64,000 bases of DNA from an uncultured Pelagibacteraceae bacterium (lineage in GTDB: Bacteria; Pseudomonadota; Alphaproteobacteria; Pelagibacterales; Pelagibacteraceae), in assembly GCA_902557235.1 (NCBI GenBank), contig CACDZR010000001.1, positions 62,001 to 126,000 of the forward strand, in the 5' to 3' direction. Shown here one piece after another: positions 7,524 to 15,781 of the stretch. The notes below the pieces were generated by a model that did not search any database, was not told the DNA's origin, and saw only the letters and a program-made list of their open reading frames with translations. Position 1 is the first letter of the stretch. Every line of letters begins with the position of its first letter. The translations under genes and the position numbers were made by a program.

Positions 7524-8890
7524 GAAAAAATTTAAATGTAATTGCAGCTTATAGTATTATGATGGGATTAATTATCCTTGTAGGTATATTTCAATCTTGG
7601 AATATTGCTTTATCCATCTTTAATTTATGTTTGATATCAGCTGTCATGACGATGGGTGCTAATATTCAATGGGGTTATGCAGGTTTGATTAACTTTGGAA
7701 TAATGGGTTTTACCGCATTAGGTGGTCTAGCTGCAGTTTTAATTTCTGTAAATCCAGTTCAAGAGGCTTGGAGTGCAGGGGGTACCAACATTTTATTAAG
7801 TCTATTTCTTATTATAGGAATTGTTTTAGCTGTTAGATTTGTTCTTAAAAGATATCAAAAATCTAAAATTAGAAATTATATAATCGCTGCAATTATCATT
7901 TCAGGAATAATTATTATACGACTTGTCTCTGAACCTGGTATTGAAGCAATTGAAGAAGTAAATCCAGCAAGAACTGGATTTCTAGGTGGACTAGGGCTTC
8001 CAATAATTTTTTCTTGGATTGTGGGTGCTTTCTTTGCAGGTGGATTAGCTTTTGTCATTGGTAAGGTAGCATTAGGCTTAAGAGCTGATTATTTAGCAAT
8101 AGCCACATTACTAATATCAGAAATAGTAATAGCAATTATAAAACATGAAGATTGGCTAACTAGAGGTGTTAAAAATGTAATTGGCTTAAAACGTCCTGCT
8201 CCATATGAAGTTAATTTACAAGAAACAGATTGGTTTATAAATCTAGTTGAAAAATTTAACTCAGGAAAATTAGCTTTAATTTCTGATATTGCAGAAAGAC
8301 AAGCAGCTCTTAATCAATTTGTAATAGAGGGGTCTTCAGTATTTGTAAAACTTTGTTATTCAGGATTATTTTTGGTTGTTGTGATTATTCTTTTAATCTT
8401 AACTCAAAAAGCTCTTTACTCTCCTTGGGGAAGAATGATGAGAGCTATTAGAGATAATGAAGAGGCTGCTAATGCTATGGGTAAAAATGTAGTCAAACAG
8501 CATTTGTTAATTTTTGTTTTAGGATCAGCTATAGTTGGTATTGCAGGAGCTATGCTTGTAACTCAAGATGGATTATTTACACCAGGAAGTTATAGACCTT
8601 TGAGATATACTTTCTTAATTTGGGTAATGGTAATTGTTGGTGGAAGTGGAAATAACTTTGGAGCAATTCTTGGAGGTTTTGTAGTTTGGTTCTTATGGAT
8701 TGAGGCAGCCCCAATTGGATTGTATTTAGTCAATTTAACAACAGCAGGATTAGAAGACACACATTTTTTAAAAGTTCATTTAATCGAAAGTGTTCCTTAT
8801 TTCAGATTTTTAATGATGGGAATAGGTTTATTATTAATTATGAGGTATAGACCAAAGGGTATACTTCCTGAAAAAATAGAAATAAAATAA
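7520..8890 (+). CDS. livM: LIV-type ABC transporter permease LivM
   Basis: Second permease, 456 residues, starting with GTG that overlaps the livH stop (GTGA). Conserved elements include the QWGYAGLINFGIMGF segment near residue 50, the GRMMRAIRDNEEAANAMGKN ATPase-contact loop and VIVGGSGNNFGAILGG. It is longer than most LivM proteins because of an extra helical pair near residues 90-135 and a soluble insert of about 70 residues near 205-275 before the next helix. That insert is predicted from hydropathy only. It completes the rightward LivGFHM operon. Confidence 0.92.
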   Translation: MRKNLNVIAAYSIMMGLIILVGIFQSWNIALSIFNLCLISAVMTMGANIQWGYAGLINFGIMGFTALGGLAAVLISVNPVQEAWSAGGTNILLSLFLIIGIVLAVRFVLKRYQKSKIRNYIIAAIIISGIIIIRLVSEPGIEAIEEVNPARTGFLGGLGLPIIFSWIVGAFFAGGLAFVIGKVALGLRADYLAIATLLISEIVIAIIKHEDWLTRGVKNVIGLKRPAPYEVNLQETDWFINLVEKFNSGKLALISDIAERQAALNQFVIEGSSVFVKLCYSGLFLVVVIILLILTQKALYSPWGRMMRAIRDNEEAANAMGKNVVKQHLLIFVLGSAIVGIAGAMLVTQDGLFTPGSYRPLRYTFLIWVMVIVGGSGNNFGAILGGFVVWFLWIEAAPIGLYLVNLTTAGLEDTHFLKVHLIESVPYFRFLMMGIGLLLIMRYRPKGILPEKIEIK

Positions 8891-8894
8891 AAAT

Positions 8895-8966
8895 ATGAAA
8901 TATATTATAACAGGTGCTGCAATAGCTTGGGCTTTGTATATGGCTGATAAATATTTATTTTTTTAA
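8895..8966 (+). CDS. Possible 23-residue membrane microprotein
   Basis: A short frame starting 4 bases after the livM stop reads MKYIITGAAIAWALYMADKY and ends with three hydrophobic residues before TAA at 8964-8966. It would be a single hydrophobic helix with a positive N-terminus. It ends immediately before the terminator hairpin, so it would be the last cistron of the liv operon. No family is recognised. Position and composition are suggestive, but 23 codons is short enough to arise by chance. Confidence 0.4.
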   Translation: MKYIITGAAIAWALYMADKYLFF

Positions 8967-8968
8967 AA

Positions 8969-8999
8969 AAACCCCCAACATCAAAGATGTCAGGGGTTT
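8969..8999 (-). terminator. Terminator shared by the convergent liv genes
   Basis: AAACCCC (8969-8975) pairs with GGGGTTT (8993-8999), with an inner ACATC/GATGT stem (8978-8982 and 8986-8990) separated by a two-base internal loop. On the minus strand the stem is followed by a run of T, so it should stop the binding-protein transcript efficiently. On the plus strand the U-tract is weaker, so any use there would be bidirectional but less efficient. Confidence 0.8.
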
Positions 9000-9019
9000 A
9001 ATTATTTTAAGATAAAAAA

Positions 9020-10201
9020 TTATCTTTGTTTTTTAGTTTTGAATTTTCCGCCTTTAACCTCTTGTTCTAAGAAAGAACCTTCAGCTTCACCGACGCTAGT
9101 AAAAGTAACTCCAGTTGCACCTTCGTAGTCAACTTTTTTACCTTTAGCTAATAAATCTAAACCTTTTTTAAGTTGACCTGGATAAATCTTTGTTCCAGGA
9201 CCATTAGCAACATCCATTACATTTTTTGCAATTGATGCTCTATCAGCTGAGTTACCTGCTTGCATAGCTAAAACTATTAAAGCGGCAGCATCATAAGATT
9301 CACCTGTGTATGGACCAGAACTATCTATACCAGCAGCACTTGCTACTTTAGCAAACACCCCAGCTCCTTTTCCAGTTGAACCAGGTAATGAACCAAAAGA
9401 TTTATTCAAATCTTTTCCAAATGCATCAACCAAAGATTGACCGATCATACCGTCTGATAAAATAAATCTATCAAATGCACCAGAATCTAAAGATGCTTGA
9501 ATAATTCCTTTACCACCTTGGTCTAAGTAACCAATGACTGCCACAGCATCTCCACCTGCTGAAGCAAGTGTTGCTACTTCTGATGAGTAGTCTGCTTTAC
9601 CATCTTCGTGTGCAGTTACTGTAGTCACTTTAATACCATGAGCCTCAACAGCTGCTTTATAAACATCCGCTAAACCTTTTCCATAGTCGTTATTAGTATA
9701 TGTAATTGCTACACTTTTAATTTTTCTATCTTTAGTAACATCAGCTAAGATTTGACCACCTCTTGCATCCGAAGGAGCTGTTCTAAAAAAGTATCCTTTA
9801 TCATCAAGAGTTGTTAAACCTGGAGATGTTGCTGAAGGTGAGATCATTACAACACCGTTTGGTACCGCAACATTAGATGCAATCGCACCTGTTACACCTG
9901 AACAGTCAGCTCCCATAATTGCTGCAACACCTTGTGCAATAACACCTTCGGCTGCTGCTGTTGCTGCAGCTGAATCAACACAAGTTGAATCTGCTCTTAC
10001 AACTGAAATTTTTTCACCACCAAGTAATGATCCAGAATCTGATGCTTCTTTAAAAGCAAGCTCAGCAGATGCTGCCATAGCTGGTGTAAGGGATTCAATT
10101 GGACCAGTAAATCCTAATATAATTCCCATTTTTACTTCTGCAAAAACATTCGTTGTAAAAGTAGAAACAAATATAAATGCAGCCACAAATAGTTTTTTCA
10201 T
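9020..10201 (-). CDS. livK: LIV-type ABC transporter substrate-binding protein
   Basis: A periplasmic binding protein of 393 residues with a signal peptide (MKKLFVAAFIF, cleavage after FA at about residue 21) and the two-lobed Leu/Ile/Val-binding (type I periplasmic, HAAT) fold. Typical features are KMGIILGFTGPIESLTPAMAA at the N-lobe and an early Cys pair (CVDS and ADCSG). The bound ligand is likely an amino acid or amide but is not identified. A good AGAGGA ribosome-binding site lies upstream of the ATG. It converges with the livGFHM genes and has its own promoter and terminator, as expected for a protein needed in excess over the membrane complex. Confidence 0.92.
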   Translation of the reverse strand: MKKLFVAAFIFVSTFTTNVFAEVKMGIILGFTGPIESLTPAMAASAELAFKEASDSGSLLGGEKISVVRADSTCVDSAAATAAAEGVIAQGVAAIMGADCSGVTGAIASNVAVPNGVVMISPSATSPGLTTLDDKGYFFRTAPSDARGGQILADVTKDRKIKSVAITYTNNDYGKGLADVYKAAVEAHGIKVTTVTAHEDGKADYSSEVATLASAGGDAVAVIGYLDQGGKGIIQASLDSGAFDRFILSDGMIGQSLVDAFGKDLNKSFGSLPGSTGKGAGVFAKVASAAGIDSSGPYTGESYDAAALIVLAMQAGNSADRASIAKNVMDVANGPGTKIYPGQLKKGLDLLAKGKKVDYEGATGVTFTSVGEAEGSFLEQEVKGGKFKTKKQR

Positions 10202-10215
10202 TATTATCCTCTTTT

Positions 10216-10227
10216 ATTGTTAACAAT
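10216..10227. repeat. 12-bp perfect palindrome in the binding-protein leader
   Basis: ATTGTTAACAAT is an exact palindrome in the predicted 5' untranslated region of the binding-protein gene, about 15-26 bases upstream of the ATG and just downstream of the predicted promoter. It could be an operator for a dimeric regulator, but AT-rich palindromes also arise by chance. Confidence 0.3.
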
Positions 10228-10240
10228 TTTTAAAAACCAA

Positions 10241-10268
10241 ATTAAATCTGATTTATAAAAAGTTGCAA
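10241..10268 (-). promoter_or_regulatory. Predicted sigma70-type promoter of the binding-protein gene
   Basis: On the minus strand a -35-like TTGCAA (10268-10263) and a -10-like TTTAAT (10246-10241) are separated by 16 bases, upstream of the leader and start codon at 10201. The match is 4/6 and 5/6 to consensus. In such AT-rich DNA this is moderate evidence. Confidence 0.4.
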
Positions 10269-10276
10269 TAAGCAAA

Positions 10277-11134
10277 TTATTTAATTTTGTGTAAAAAAAA
10301 CACTGAAGTAATCACAATTATACCACCCAATATGAACAAAATAGTGGGCACTTCACCAAAAACTAGATAAGTGAGAATAATCCCAAATATTGGAAAGAGG
10401 GAATAAAAAGGAAAAATCTTACCAACAGTATAAAATTTATAGAGATAAAACATCAGCAGATGTGCACATAAAGATACTATCACTGCTTGATAAGATATGA
10501 GCATCCACGACTCAAAATTTATTTGCTCTATATTTTCTTTAACATTACCCTCAATGAATACTGAAATAATTATAAGTATTATAAAACCAAAGATACCCAT
10601 GCTAGCATTTATCATACTTATTGGTAGCTCTTTTAGTTGCCTAGAATAAACTTGCGCAAGTCCGAAAAATAAAGCCATAAGACTGGCAAAAAATAAACCC
10701 AAATAGTTTTCTGTTAATTTAGGATCAAAAAAAATTATGACTATTCCAAGAAAGGACGTAAAAATTAAAATCCATTTATTTTTACTAATATTTTCATTTA
10801 AGAGAAAAGCACTTGCAAGTATTCCAAACGGTATCGCAAGTTGAGATCCTAAAATTATAGGAGCAATTATTGAGGAATGAAATAATGATAAATTCATAAA
10901 TACATAAACTAAAACACCCATAGATATTGAAAATAAAATCAATGGTTTAAAAAATTTTTTATTTGGGAGTTTAAATTTCCAAAAAGGTATTAGTAACAAA
11001 AAGACCAATCCCATTCTTAATGAGGCCATTAAGATAGGTGGAACAGAATTATTAAGAGCTAACTTAGCTACAGGAAACGCACTCCCATGAGCTATCATTA
11101 TAAAGATTAAAATGAATAAGTGTTTTAGCGGCAA
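10277..11134 (-). CDS. DMT/EamA-family permease
   Basis: A 285-residue protein with about ten hydrophobic helices in two repeated halves, as in EamA permeases. The first half opens with an HGSAFPVAKLAL segment, the second with a GLFFASLMALFFGLAQVYSR helix. It is typical in length. It lies 9 bases downstream of the TerC-type gene on the same strand and may be co-transcribed with it. EamA proteins export or import amino acids, nucleosides and other metabolites; the substrate here is unknown. Confidence 0.88.
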   Translation of the reverse strand: MPLKHLFILIFIMIAHGSAFPVAKLALNNSVPPILMASLRMGLVFLLLIPFWKFKLPNKKFFKPLILFSISMGVLVYVFMNLSLFHSSIIAPIILGSQLAIPFGILASAFLLNENISKNKWILIFTSFLGIVIIFFDPKLTENYLGLFFASLMALFFGLAQVYSRQLKELPISMINASMGIFGFIILIIISVFIEGNVKENIEQINFESWMLISYQAVIVSLCAHLLMFYLYKFYTVGKIFPFYSLFPIFGIILTYLVFGEVPTILFILGGIIVITSVFFLHKIK

Positions 11135-11143
11135 TTTTTTTGA

Positions 11144-11755
11144 TTAGAAGTATTTTTTAAAGGTTTCATTAATTGATAAAACACCATAATCATTTAATCC
11201 ACCAATAATCAACTGTAAAGCAACAAGTAAGATAAAACCTAAACCAACATAGGCAATCCAAAGATGTCTTTGAATATAATTTGCTAAATATGTAGCTAAT
11301 GCACCAGTCAAAATAACTGACAAGATAAGCCCAAACATCATATAACCAAAATTACCTTTTGCAGCACCAACAACACCAATGACGTTATCAAAACTAATAG
11401 TTATGTCTGCAAAAAGTACTTTATAAATACTTTTAATAAATGATGGTTCTTTTGATTTTTTAGTAGGTGATTTGATCTTTTTAATTTCAAATAAATCTTT
11501 TCTAAGGTCATTAACAATCCAGATTAAAAGAAGACCACCAATTATTTTGACCCAATAAAACTGGAAAAGGTAAGTAGCAAAAATAGCAAATAAAACTTTG
11601 AAAACAAGCGCGCCAACTACGCCCCAAAAAATAATCAATTTTCTATTTTTAGGTACAAAGTTTGCAGCAATTAAACCAATTATAATTGCATTATCTGCAG
11701 CCAAGATAATATCAATAAATATGATCTGTAAGAGTATGAGAGATTCTTCTAACAA
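11144..11755 (-). CDS. TerC/YjbE-family integral membrane protein
   Basis: The 203-residue membrane protein has two copies of the TerC Asp motif: IDIILAADNAIIIGL near residues 14-28 and ADITISFDNVIGVVG near 115-129. A Lys-rich cytoplasmic loop separates the halves. Characterised TerC relatives export manganese or supply metal to secreted proteins, and the acidic motifs are the likely metal site. No yybP-ykoY-like RNA leader fits in the short upstream gap. It is followed 9 bases later by an EamA permease. Confidence 0.88.
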   Translation of the reverse strand: MLEESLILLQIIFIDIILAADNAIIIGLIAANFVPKNRKLIIFWGVVGALVFKVLFAIFATYLFQFYWVKIIGGLLLIWIVNDLRKDLFEIKKIKSPTKKSKEPSFIKSIYKVLFADITISFDNVIGVVGAAKGNFGYMMFGLILSVILTGALATYLANYIQRHLWIAYVGLGFILLVALQLIIGGLNDYGVLSINETFKKYF

Positions 11756-11773
11756 TGTAATATCATTTTAAAA

Positions 11774-11789
11774 AACAATTATAATTGTT
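11774..11789 (-). terminator. AT-only palindrome, possible weak terminator of the TPR gene
   Basis: AACAATT (11774-11780) and AATTGTT (11783-11789) form a perfect palindrome. On the minus strand, downstream of the TPR-protein stop, it is followed by six T residues, as in a terminator. The two-base loop and lack of GC pairs make it weak. An operator for the terC-like gene is an alternative. Confidence 0.3.
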
Positions 11790-11815
11790 CAGATCCTGTT
11801 GTCTATTATAAGTAA

Positions 11816-12307
11816 TTAATATTTTGAAACTTTTTCGCCAGCAATGATGGCTTTCAAGTCATCATATTCTTTGCAATTACATCCTTTTAACACTTCAAGT
11901 CTTTCAACTGCAAGATTATGTCTATTTGTAGCTACATATAGTTCGCCTAGATATTCATTAATACCTACATGCTTGGGATCGATTTTTAATCCTGCTAAAT
12001 AATATTTTTCTCCTTTTTCAAAATCACCAAGTTTTCTAGTGGTAAAACCAAGATAATTTAACGTATCTGCTTTGTTTGGAAATTTTTTATTAGATTGAAT
12101 TAATAATTTTTGGGCTTTCTCGTATCTTTTTTTTGCTTTTTCAAGTTTATCTTTTTTTTCAAAGTTTTTTGCAGCTTTAATATGAGTTACAGCCATATCG
12201 TACTGTGTTTTAGTTTTAGACGAACCACTATCACTTGAGCCAGCAGCAAATGAGTTAGAAATTAGAAATATTGAAATAATTAAAGAAATTAAAATTTTTT
12301 TTATCAT
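11816..12307 (-). CDS. Secreted TPR-repeat protein
   Basis: A 163-residue protein with a signal peptide (MIKKILISLIISIFLISNS, ending FAAG) and three tetratricopeptide-like repeats covering about residues 38-145. The clearest has the pattern 'A-TLNYLGFTTRKLGDFEKGEKYYLAGLKIDPKH'. A Cys-Asn-Cys lies near the C-terminus. TPR proteins of this kind act as periplasmic scaffolds; the partner is unknown. Its ATG overlaps the pxpA stop by four bases, so it is translated with the 5-oxoprolinase subunit A gene. Confidence 0.8.
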   Translation of the reverse strand: MIKKILISLIISIFLISNSFAAGSSDSGSSKTKTQYDMAVTHIKAAKNFEKKDKLEKAKKRYEKAQKLLIQSNKKFPNKADTLNYLGFTTRKLGDFEKGEKYYLAGLKIDPKHVGINEYLGELYVATNRHNLAVERLEVLKGCNCKEYDDLKAIIAGEKVSKY

Positions 12308-13083
12308 ATAAATTTTTTCATTTTATTTAATGTTTTAAGTGTAAGTCCATTATCCAGTAAATTTTTTTTAATTGATTTAGCTGTTTCTAATGAACTTAGA
12401 TTATCTCCATGTATGCACACAGAGTCGATTTCACAAGGTATTTGTTTTCCACTGTGACAATTAAGTGACTGAGTTTGGACCATTTTTAATACATGTTTTT
12501 TTGCTTGTTCTGGGTCAGTAATTAAGGCGTGAGGTTTTTTTCTTGATACTAGATTTCCATCATCCTCGTAATTTCTGTCAGCAAATATTTCACAGGCAAT
12601 ATTCATATCTAGCTTTTTAGCAGCTTGTTCCATTTTAGAGCCTGTTGGTACTAAATAAATCAACTGTGGATTTATACTTTTAATTACTTTTGCTAAAGTT
12701 GTAGCTAAATCTATATCTTCACATGCCATATTGTTTAAAGCACCATGTGGTTTTATATGAGTTACATTTTCACCATGGTTAGATGAAATTGTTTGAAGAA
12801 TTTCATACTGATCAATTATTAATTTTTCTATCTCAGAGGATGATAAATTCATTCTTTCTCTACCAAAGTTTTCAGGATCATTAAAAGACGGATGTGCACC
12901 AATACTAACGCCATTTTTTTTTGATATTTCTACAACGTTATTCATAGTCTCCTCATCTCCTGCATGATAACCACATGCTATGTTTGCTGAATTGACTATC
13001 TCGAGTAAGTCAGGATCATGTTTATTAGAATGATGTTTAGATTTTTCACCTAAATCACAATTTATATTAATTTCAATACTCAT
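12304..13083 (-). CDS. pxpA: 5-oxoprolinase subunit PxpA (LamB/YcsF family)
   Basis: A 259-residue LamB/YcsF protein, subunit A of the ATP-dependent 5-oxoprolinase that opens 5-oxo-L-proline to glutamate. Hallmarks are INCDLGEKS at residues 7-15, NIACGYHAGDE at 34-44, GAHPSFND near 62 and the HGDN motif near the C-terminus. It is divergently arranged from pxpB/pxpC, with only 21 bases between the start codons, so the two transcripts share a very small promoter region. All three subunits are needed for activity in characterised systems. This gives the cell a way to use 5-oxoproline, a spontaneous glutamine/glutathione breakdown product. Confidence 0.95.
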   Translation of the reverse strand: MSIEININCDLGEKSKHHSNKHDPDLLEIVNSANIACGYHAGDEETMNNVVEISKKNGVSIGAHPSFNDPENFGRERMNLSSSEIEKLIIDQYEILQTISSNHGENVTHIKPHGALNNMACEDIDLATTLAKVIKSINPQLIYLVPTGSKMEQAAKKLDMNIACEIFADRNYEDDGNLVSRKKPHALITDPEQAKKHVLKMVQTQSLNCHSGKQIPCEIDSVCIHGDNLSSLETAKSIKKNLLDNGLTLKTLNKMKKFI

Positions 13084-13104
13084 TATTCTTCAGTATAACA
13101 TGGC

Positions 13105-13779
13105 ATGATAAAAAATATATCAAATCTTGGTGACGCAGCTTTATATTGTGATTTCGGTAATGAGATAACTAAAGAAATTAACACTCAAGTAATTAGATAT
13201 TTTAAAACTATTCAAAAAAAAAATATTGAAGGGGTTAATAATCTTACACCATCATATAATAAATTGATTATTTCTTTCGATCTTAAAAAAATTAATTTCA
13301 ATAAACTTAAAAAGATAATCGATGATATTGAAATTATTAAAAGTGACAGTATTCAAAATAAAAAATTTGAAATTCCTATTTGTTGTGAAAAAGAATTTTC
13401 TTTGGACATAAAAAGATTAGAAGAAAAGCTTAAAATGAAAGAAGAAAAAATATATGAGAGTTTTTTTAAAAAAGAATTTTTTTGCTACATGACAGGTTTT
13501 ATTGCAGGCATGCCCTTTCTTGGAGATTTAGATGAAAATCTCAGAGCAAAACGTCTAGATACTCCAAGGGTTAAGGTGCCAAAAGGTTCGATTGGTTTGA
13601 CAGAGCAATTTGCAAATATCTACACATTTGAAAGTCCTGGAGGATGGAATATTATTGGCAATACTCCATTAAATATTTTTGATAGCTCTAAAGAAAATGA
13701 GCCCAACTTAATTAATCCAGGTGACTTAGTTACATTTAAGAGAATTACTAAAGAGAATTATCAAAATTATCATGAATAA
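13105..13779 (+). CDS. pxpB: 5-oxoprolinase subunit PxpB (KipI family)
   Basis: The 224-residue protein matches the carboxyltransferase/KipI-like domain, subunit B of 5-oxoprolinase. Key segments are GDAALYCDFG near residue 8, the FIAGMPFLGDLDENL loop near 132 and RVKVPKGSIGLTEQFANIY with SPGGWNIIG near 153-180. The N-terminal part is Lys/Ile-rich, which reflects the base composition of the genome. Its last 8 bases overlap the pxpC start. It is the first gene of a rightward transcript that also includes pxpC and a permease. Confidence 0.93.
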   Translation: MIKNISNLGDAALYCDFGNEITKEINTQVIRYFKTIQKKNIEGVNNLTPSYNKLIISFDLKKINFNKLKKIIDDIEIIKSDSIQNKKFEIPICCEKEFSLDIKRLEEKLKMKEEKIYESFFKKEFFCYMTGFIAGMPFLGDLDENLRAKRLDTPRVKVPKGSIGLTEQFANIYTFESPGGWNIIGNTPLNIFDSSKENEPNLINPGDLVTFKRITKENYQNYHE

Positions 13780-14716
13780 AAATTATTTTGAAATTTTAAG
13801 GGCTGGTATTAATTCAACGTTCCAAGATCTTGGAAGAAATAATCTTTATCATATAGGTATCCCATTCAGTGGAGCTATGGATAATAGAAATTATTTATTA
13901 GCTAACAAACTTACTGGTAATGACAATAATAATCCTGTAATAGAATTTGCCTATCAAGGCCCCCATTTAAAATACCATGGTAACGCAATAAATGTTGCTA
14001 TTACTGGTGATGTCAGTTTTAAAATTAAAAAGGGTAATAATTTAATTGATGGAGAATGTTATCAATCTTTTATTTTAGAAAATAATGATGAGCTAGATAT
14101 TATATCAACAAATAAATCGGTTTATGGATATTTAGCAATTAGTGGTCAATTTGATTTAAAGTTACAATGGTCAAGTTGTTCAACAAATATTAAGGCAAAG
14201 ATAGGATCTAATAATGGAGAAAAATTATCAGTTAACCAAAAAATTAATATTAAAGAGATTAACCAAAATTTAGTAAACAAAAAATTAAATTATATTAATA
14301 CAAAGATAGAAAATATTAGAGTTTTGAAAGGAACAAATTTTGATTATTTTTCTGAGGAAAGTAAAAAACTTTTTTTTGGAAATGAATTTAAAGTCTCTAA
14401 ATTATCTGATCGTATGGGAATGAGATTAGAGGGAAAAAAAATAGAGAATATTGTTGATACAAATATTAGATCTGAAGGATTGATTAAGGGGGTGATACAA
14501 GTGCCGGCTGATGGCAATCCAATTATCATGCTCTCAGATCATGGAACTATCGGGGGATATCCTAAAATTGGTGTAGTTATTAGTGCTGATTATGACAAAT
14601 TAGTTCAATTAACTCCTGGCTCAACTATCAAATTTCAAGAGATCGATTTAAATAGTGCAGAAACTCTTTTTAAATTGTATGACTTAGAAACTCAAAATTT
14701 AATTTCACAAATTTAA
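13772..14716 (+). CDS. pxpC: 5-oxoprolinase subunit PxpC (KipA family)
   Basis: A 314-residue biotin-dependent carboxylase-like domain protein, subunit C of 5-oxoprolinase. It opens with the diagnostic STFQDLGRNN at about residues 15-24 and has the IPFSGAMDNRNYLLANKL segment after it. Later landmarks are SKLSDRMGMRLEGK and the PADGNPIIMLSDHGTIGGYPKI region near the C-terminus. It overlaps pxpB by 8 bases and the following permease by one base. Confidence 0.93.
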   Translation: MNKNYFEILRAGINSTFQDLGRNNLYHIGIPFSGAMDNRNYLLANKLTGNDNNNPVIEFAYQGPHLKYHGNAINVAITGDVSFKIKKGNNLIDGECYQSFILENNDELDIISTNKSVYGYLAISGQFDLKLQWSSCSTNIKAKIGSNNGEKLSVNQKINIKEINQNLVNKKLNYINTKIENIRVLKGTNFDYFSEESKKLFFGNEFKVSKLSDRMGMRLEGKKIENIVDTNIRSEGLIKGVIQVPADGNPIIMLSDHGTIGGYPKIGVVISADYDKLVQLTPGSTIKFQEIDLNSAETLFKLYDLETQNLISQI

Positions 14717-15594
14717 TGACTATTTTAAAAAGTTTACCTGGTCCATTACTGATATTTTTTGGCGCTCTTAGTTTGAGCTTTGGTGGATTAATTGTAAAAT
14801 CTTTTGAGGGAGCAACACTATGGCAGATATTATTTTGGAGATCTTTATTTTTCTCTCTTACTGTCTTAACTTTTTTGATAATCACTTATAAAAGCAAAGT
14901 TTTAAAATCGTTTTATGAATCTGGATTACCAGGTTTTATTGGTGGATTAATATTATCTATTGGTTTTTGTGGTTATGTTTTTGCTATGTATAACACTACA
15001 GTCGCCAATACCAATTTTATCATATCACTTCAAATTTTATTTTTAGCTATATTTGGTTTCTTTTTTTTAAAAGAAAAAATTAACTCAATTACATTAATCT
15101 CAATAATTTTAGCAATGTCTGGTGTGTTATTAATGGTTGGAAATTCTTTATCTCCAGGAGAGTTATCTGGAAATTTAGCAGCGTTTACAATGCCAATTAC
15201 GTTTGCAGTGTTGATAATGATTGTTAGAAAATTTCCATCTGTTGATATGGTTCCAGCCCAGTTTGTTGCAGGTATAAGCTCATGTTTAATTGGCTTATTA
15301 TTTTCTCCTACCATTATGATTTCACCTCACGACATTTTTTTGGGTTTTATAGCTGGATTTTTTCAGATAGGTTTTGGTTTCATATTTATAACTATTGGAG
15401 CTAGAACAACTCCTTCTGCTATGGTTGGAATAATTATGTTATCCGAATCTGTCCTTGGTCCTATTTGGGCTTTTCTCTTTGTGAGTGAAATACCATCATT
15501 GTATGGATTAATAGGAGGAGCAATAATCCTTTTTGCTGTATTATTACAGTTTTACACGCTTTTAAAAAAGCCAAAGGCAACTGTTTCCAATTGA
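14716..15594 (+). CDS. DMT/EamA-family permease linked to 5-oxoprolinase
   Basis: A ten-helix EamA-type permease of 292 residues; the second-half helices include GFFQIGFGFIFITIGARTTPSAMVG. Its start overlaps the pxpC stop by one base (TAATG). Tight coupling to pxpBC suggests, but does not prove, that it imports 5-oxoproline or a related acid. Its stop codon lies inside the -35 element of the gcv promoter, so the two transcription units are packed without any spacer. Confidence 0.88.
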   Translation: MTILKSLPGPLLIFFGALSLSFGGLIVKSFEGATLWQILFWRSLFFSLTVLTFLIITYKSKVLKSFYESGLPGFIGGLILSIGFCGYVFAMYNTTVANTNFIISLQILFLAIFGFFFLKEKINSITLISIILAMSGVLLMVGNSLSPGELSGNLAAFTMPITFAVLIMIVRKFPSVDMVPAQFVAGISSCLIGLLFSPTIMISPHDIFLGFIAGFFQIGFGFIFITIGARTTPSAMVGIIMLSESVLGPIWAFLFVSEIPSLYGLIGGAIILFAVLLQFYTLLKKPKATVSN

Positions 15595-15619
15595 CATTTG
15601 AAGCCTCTTGTAGGACTAT
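15591..15619 (+). promoter_or_regulatory. Predicted promoter of the glycine cleavage operon
   Basis: A perfect -35 hexamer TTGACA at 15591-15596 is followed after 17 bases by GACTAT (15614-15619), a weak 3/6 match to the -10 consensus. The predicted transcription start, about seven bases on, falls at the first base of the riboswitch P1 helix near 15626. The -35 hexamer contains the TGA stop codon of the upstream permease gene. Confidence 0.5.
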
Positions 15620-15625
15620 TCAAAT

Positions 15626-15781
15626 ACGGGAGAGACTACAGACTATCGTAGCGCCGAAGGAGCAACCACCCAGGAATCTCTCAGGCAAAAAGGACCGTAG
15701 CATATTAACTCTGGAAAGAGATTTAATTCTCGCCGAAGGAGCAAAACTCTCAGGCAAATATACAGATGGGTACAAAGAGTT
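15626..15781 (+). promoter_or_regulatory. Tandem glycine riboswitch upstream of gcvT
   Basis: Two glycine aptamers lie in series. Each has the conserved GCCGAAGGAGCAA core and the CTCTCAGGCAAA element. Aptamer 1 runs from about 15626 to 15699, closed by CGG(G)/CCGT pairing. Aptamer 2 runs from 15707 to 15781, closed by AACTCT (15707-15712) pairing exactly with AGAGTT (15776-15781). The linker is short, as in cooperative tandem switches. The last P1 strand ends three bases before the gcvT ATG at 15785 and covers its only purine-rich ribosome-binding candidate (AAAGAG). I see no terminator-like stem with a U-run. Control is therefore probably at translation initiation, although glycine riboswitches of gcvT operons are usually activating. 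The direction of control here needs an experiment. Confidence 0.93.
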
